From the NCBI GenBank assembly GCA_015488885.1, contig WFMW01000017.1, positions 1-64,000 on the forward strand: a stretch of 64,000 nt of DNA. Direction: 5' to 3'. The DNA is from Gammaproteobacteria bacterium. Its GTDB lineage: Bacteria; Pseudomonadota; Gammaproteobacteria; SZUA-229. Below the pieces are notes generated by a model. It ran no database searches. It worked only from the letters and a program-made list of their open reading frames with translations, and was not told the origin of the DNA. Position numbers and translations under genes: made by a program. Positions 63,567-64,000 of the stretch are shown piece by piece. Numbering within the stretch: position 1 is the stretch's first letter; every line of letters starts with the position of its first letter.

Positions 63567-64000
63567 TTGAGTATTAAAGCAGATAAATGGATTCGTCGAG
63601 CGGCGGCGGAAGGCATGATTGAACCGTTTGAAGCTGGGCAGATGCGGGTTAATGATGCTAATGAGCGTATTATTTCCTATGGTACCTCCAGCTATGGTTA
63701 TGATGTGCGTTGTGCGAATGAATTTAAAATTTTTACCAATATTAATTCTGCCGTGGTTGACCCCAAAGATTTCTCGGAACACAGCTTTGTGGATTTCAGC
63801 GGTGATGTCTGCATTATTCCGCCAAACTCGTTTGCGCTGGCGCGGACAGTGGAATATTTCCGCATACCGCGTAATATTCTTACCGTTTGCCTGGGTAAAT
63901 CTACCTATGCCCGTTGCGGTATCATTGTTAACGTGACCCCGCTGGAACCGGAATGGGAGGGACATGTGACGCTGGAATTTTCCAATACCACGCCTTTGCC
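63567..64000 (+). CDS. dcd: dCTP deaminase, 3' truncated by window edge
   Basis: From [30 protein letters not shown]...[21 protein letters not shown]...[37 protein letters not shown]; not in ORF track. Confidence 0.95.
   Translation, partial: MSIKADKWIRRAAAEGMIEPFEAGQMRVNDANERIISYGTSSYGYDVRCANEFKIFTNINSAVVDPKDFSEHSFVDFSGDVCIIPPNSFALARTVEYFRIPRNILTVCLGKSTYARCGIIVNVTPLEPEWEGHVTLEFSNTTPL

Overview
This 64 kb window looks like mostly core chromosome of a gammaproteobacterial sulfur oxidizer; the taxon is inferred from gene content only. Recognisable blocks: nrdAB; a YeeE/YedE sulfur transporter; a microaerobic respiration island (MNIO/DUF692 operon, ccoS, ccoI, fnr, hemN, ccoNOQP, ccoGH); purH-fis-dusB-DUF3426-prmA; rnpB; hemA-prfA-prmC-moeB; lolB-ispE-tRNAGln-prs-rplY-pth-ychF-tRNAMet; a Gld-type ABC exporter; cca; soxXYZA; ilvBNC-pssA-leuA; rimI; and a truncated dcd at the right edge. 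I saw no CRISPR array, prophage, transposase or recognisable defence system. The observations most worth a second look are: (i) an unannotated leucine-rich leader ORF with hairpins upstream of leuA; (ii) an MNIO (DUF692)/DUF2063/DoxX operon with no visible bufferin-type precursor, next to copper-ATPase/cbb3 assembly genes; (iii) a ~150 bp nested inverted repeat between ilvC and pssA; (iv) several unrelated 13-17 bp imperfect tandem duplications at gene ends and in spacers; (v) JAMM-like and UDG-like proteins that appear to have lost catalytic motifs; (vi) tandem NrdR-like boxes and FNR-like boxes at the expected promoters. All family names come from reading motifs by eye; no database search was run.
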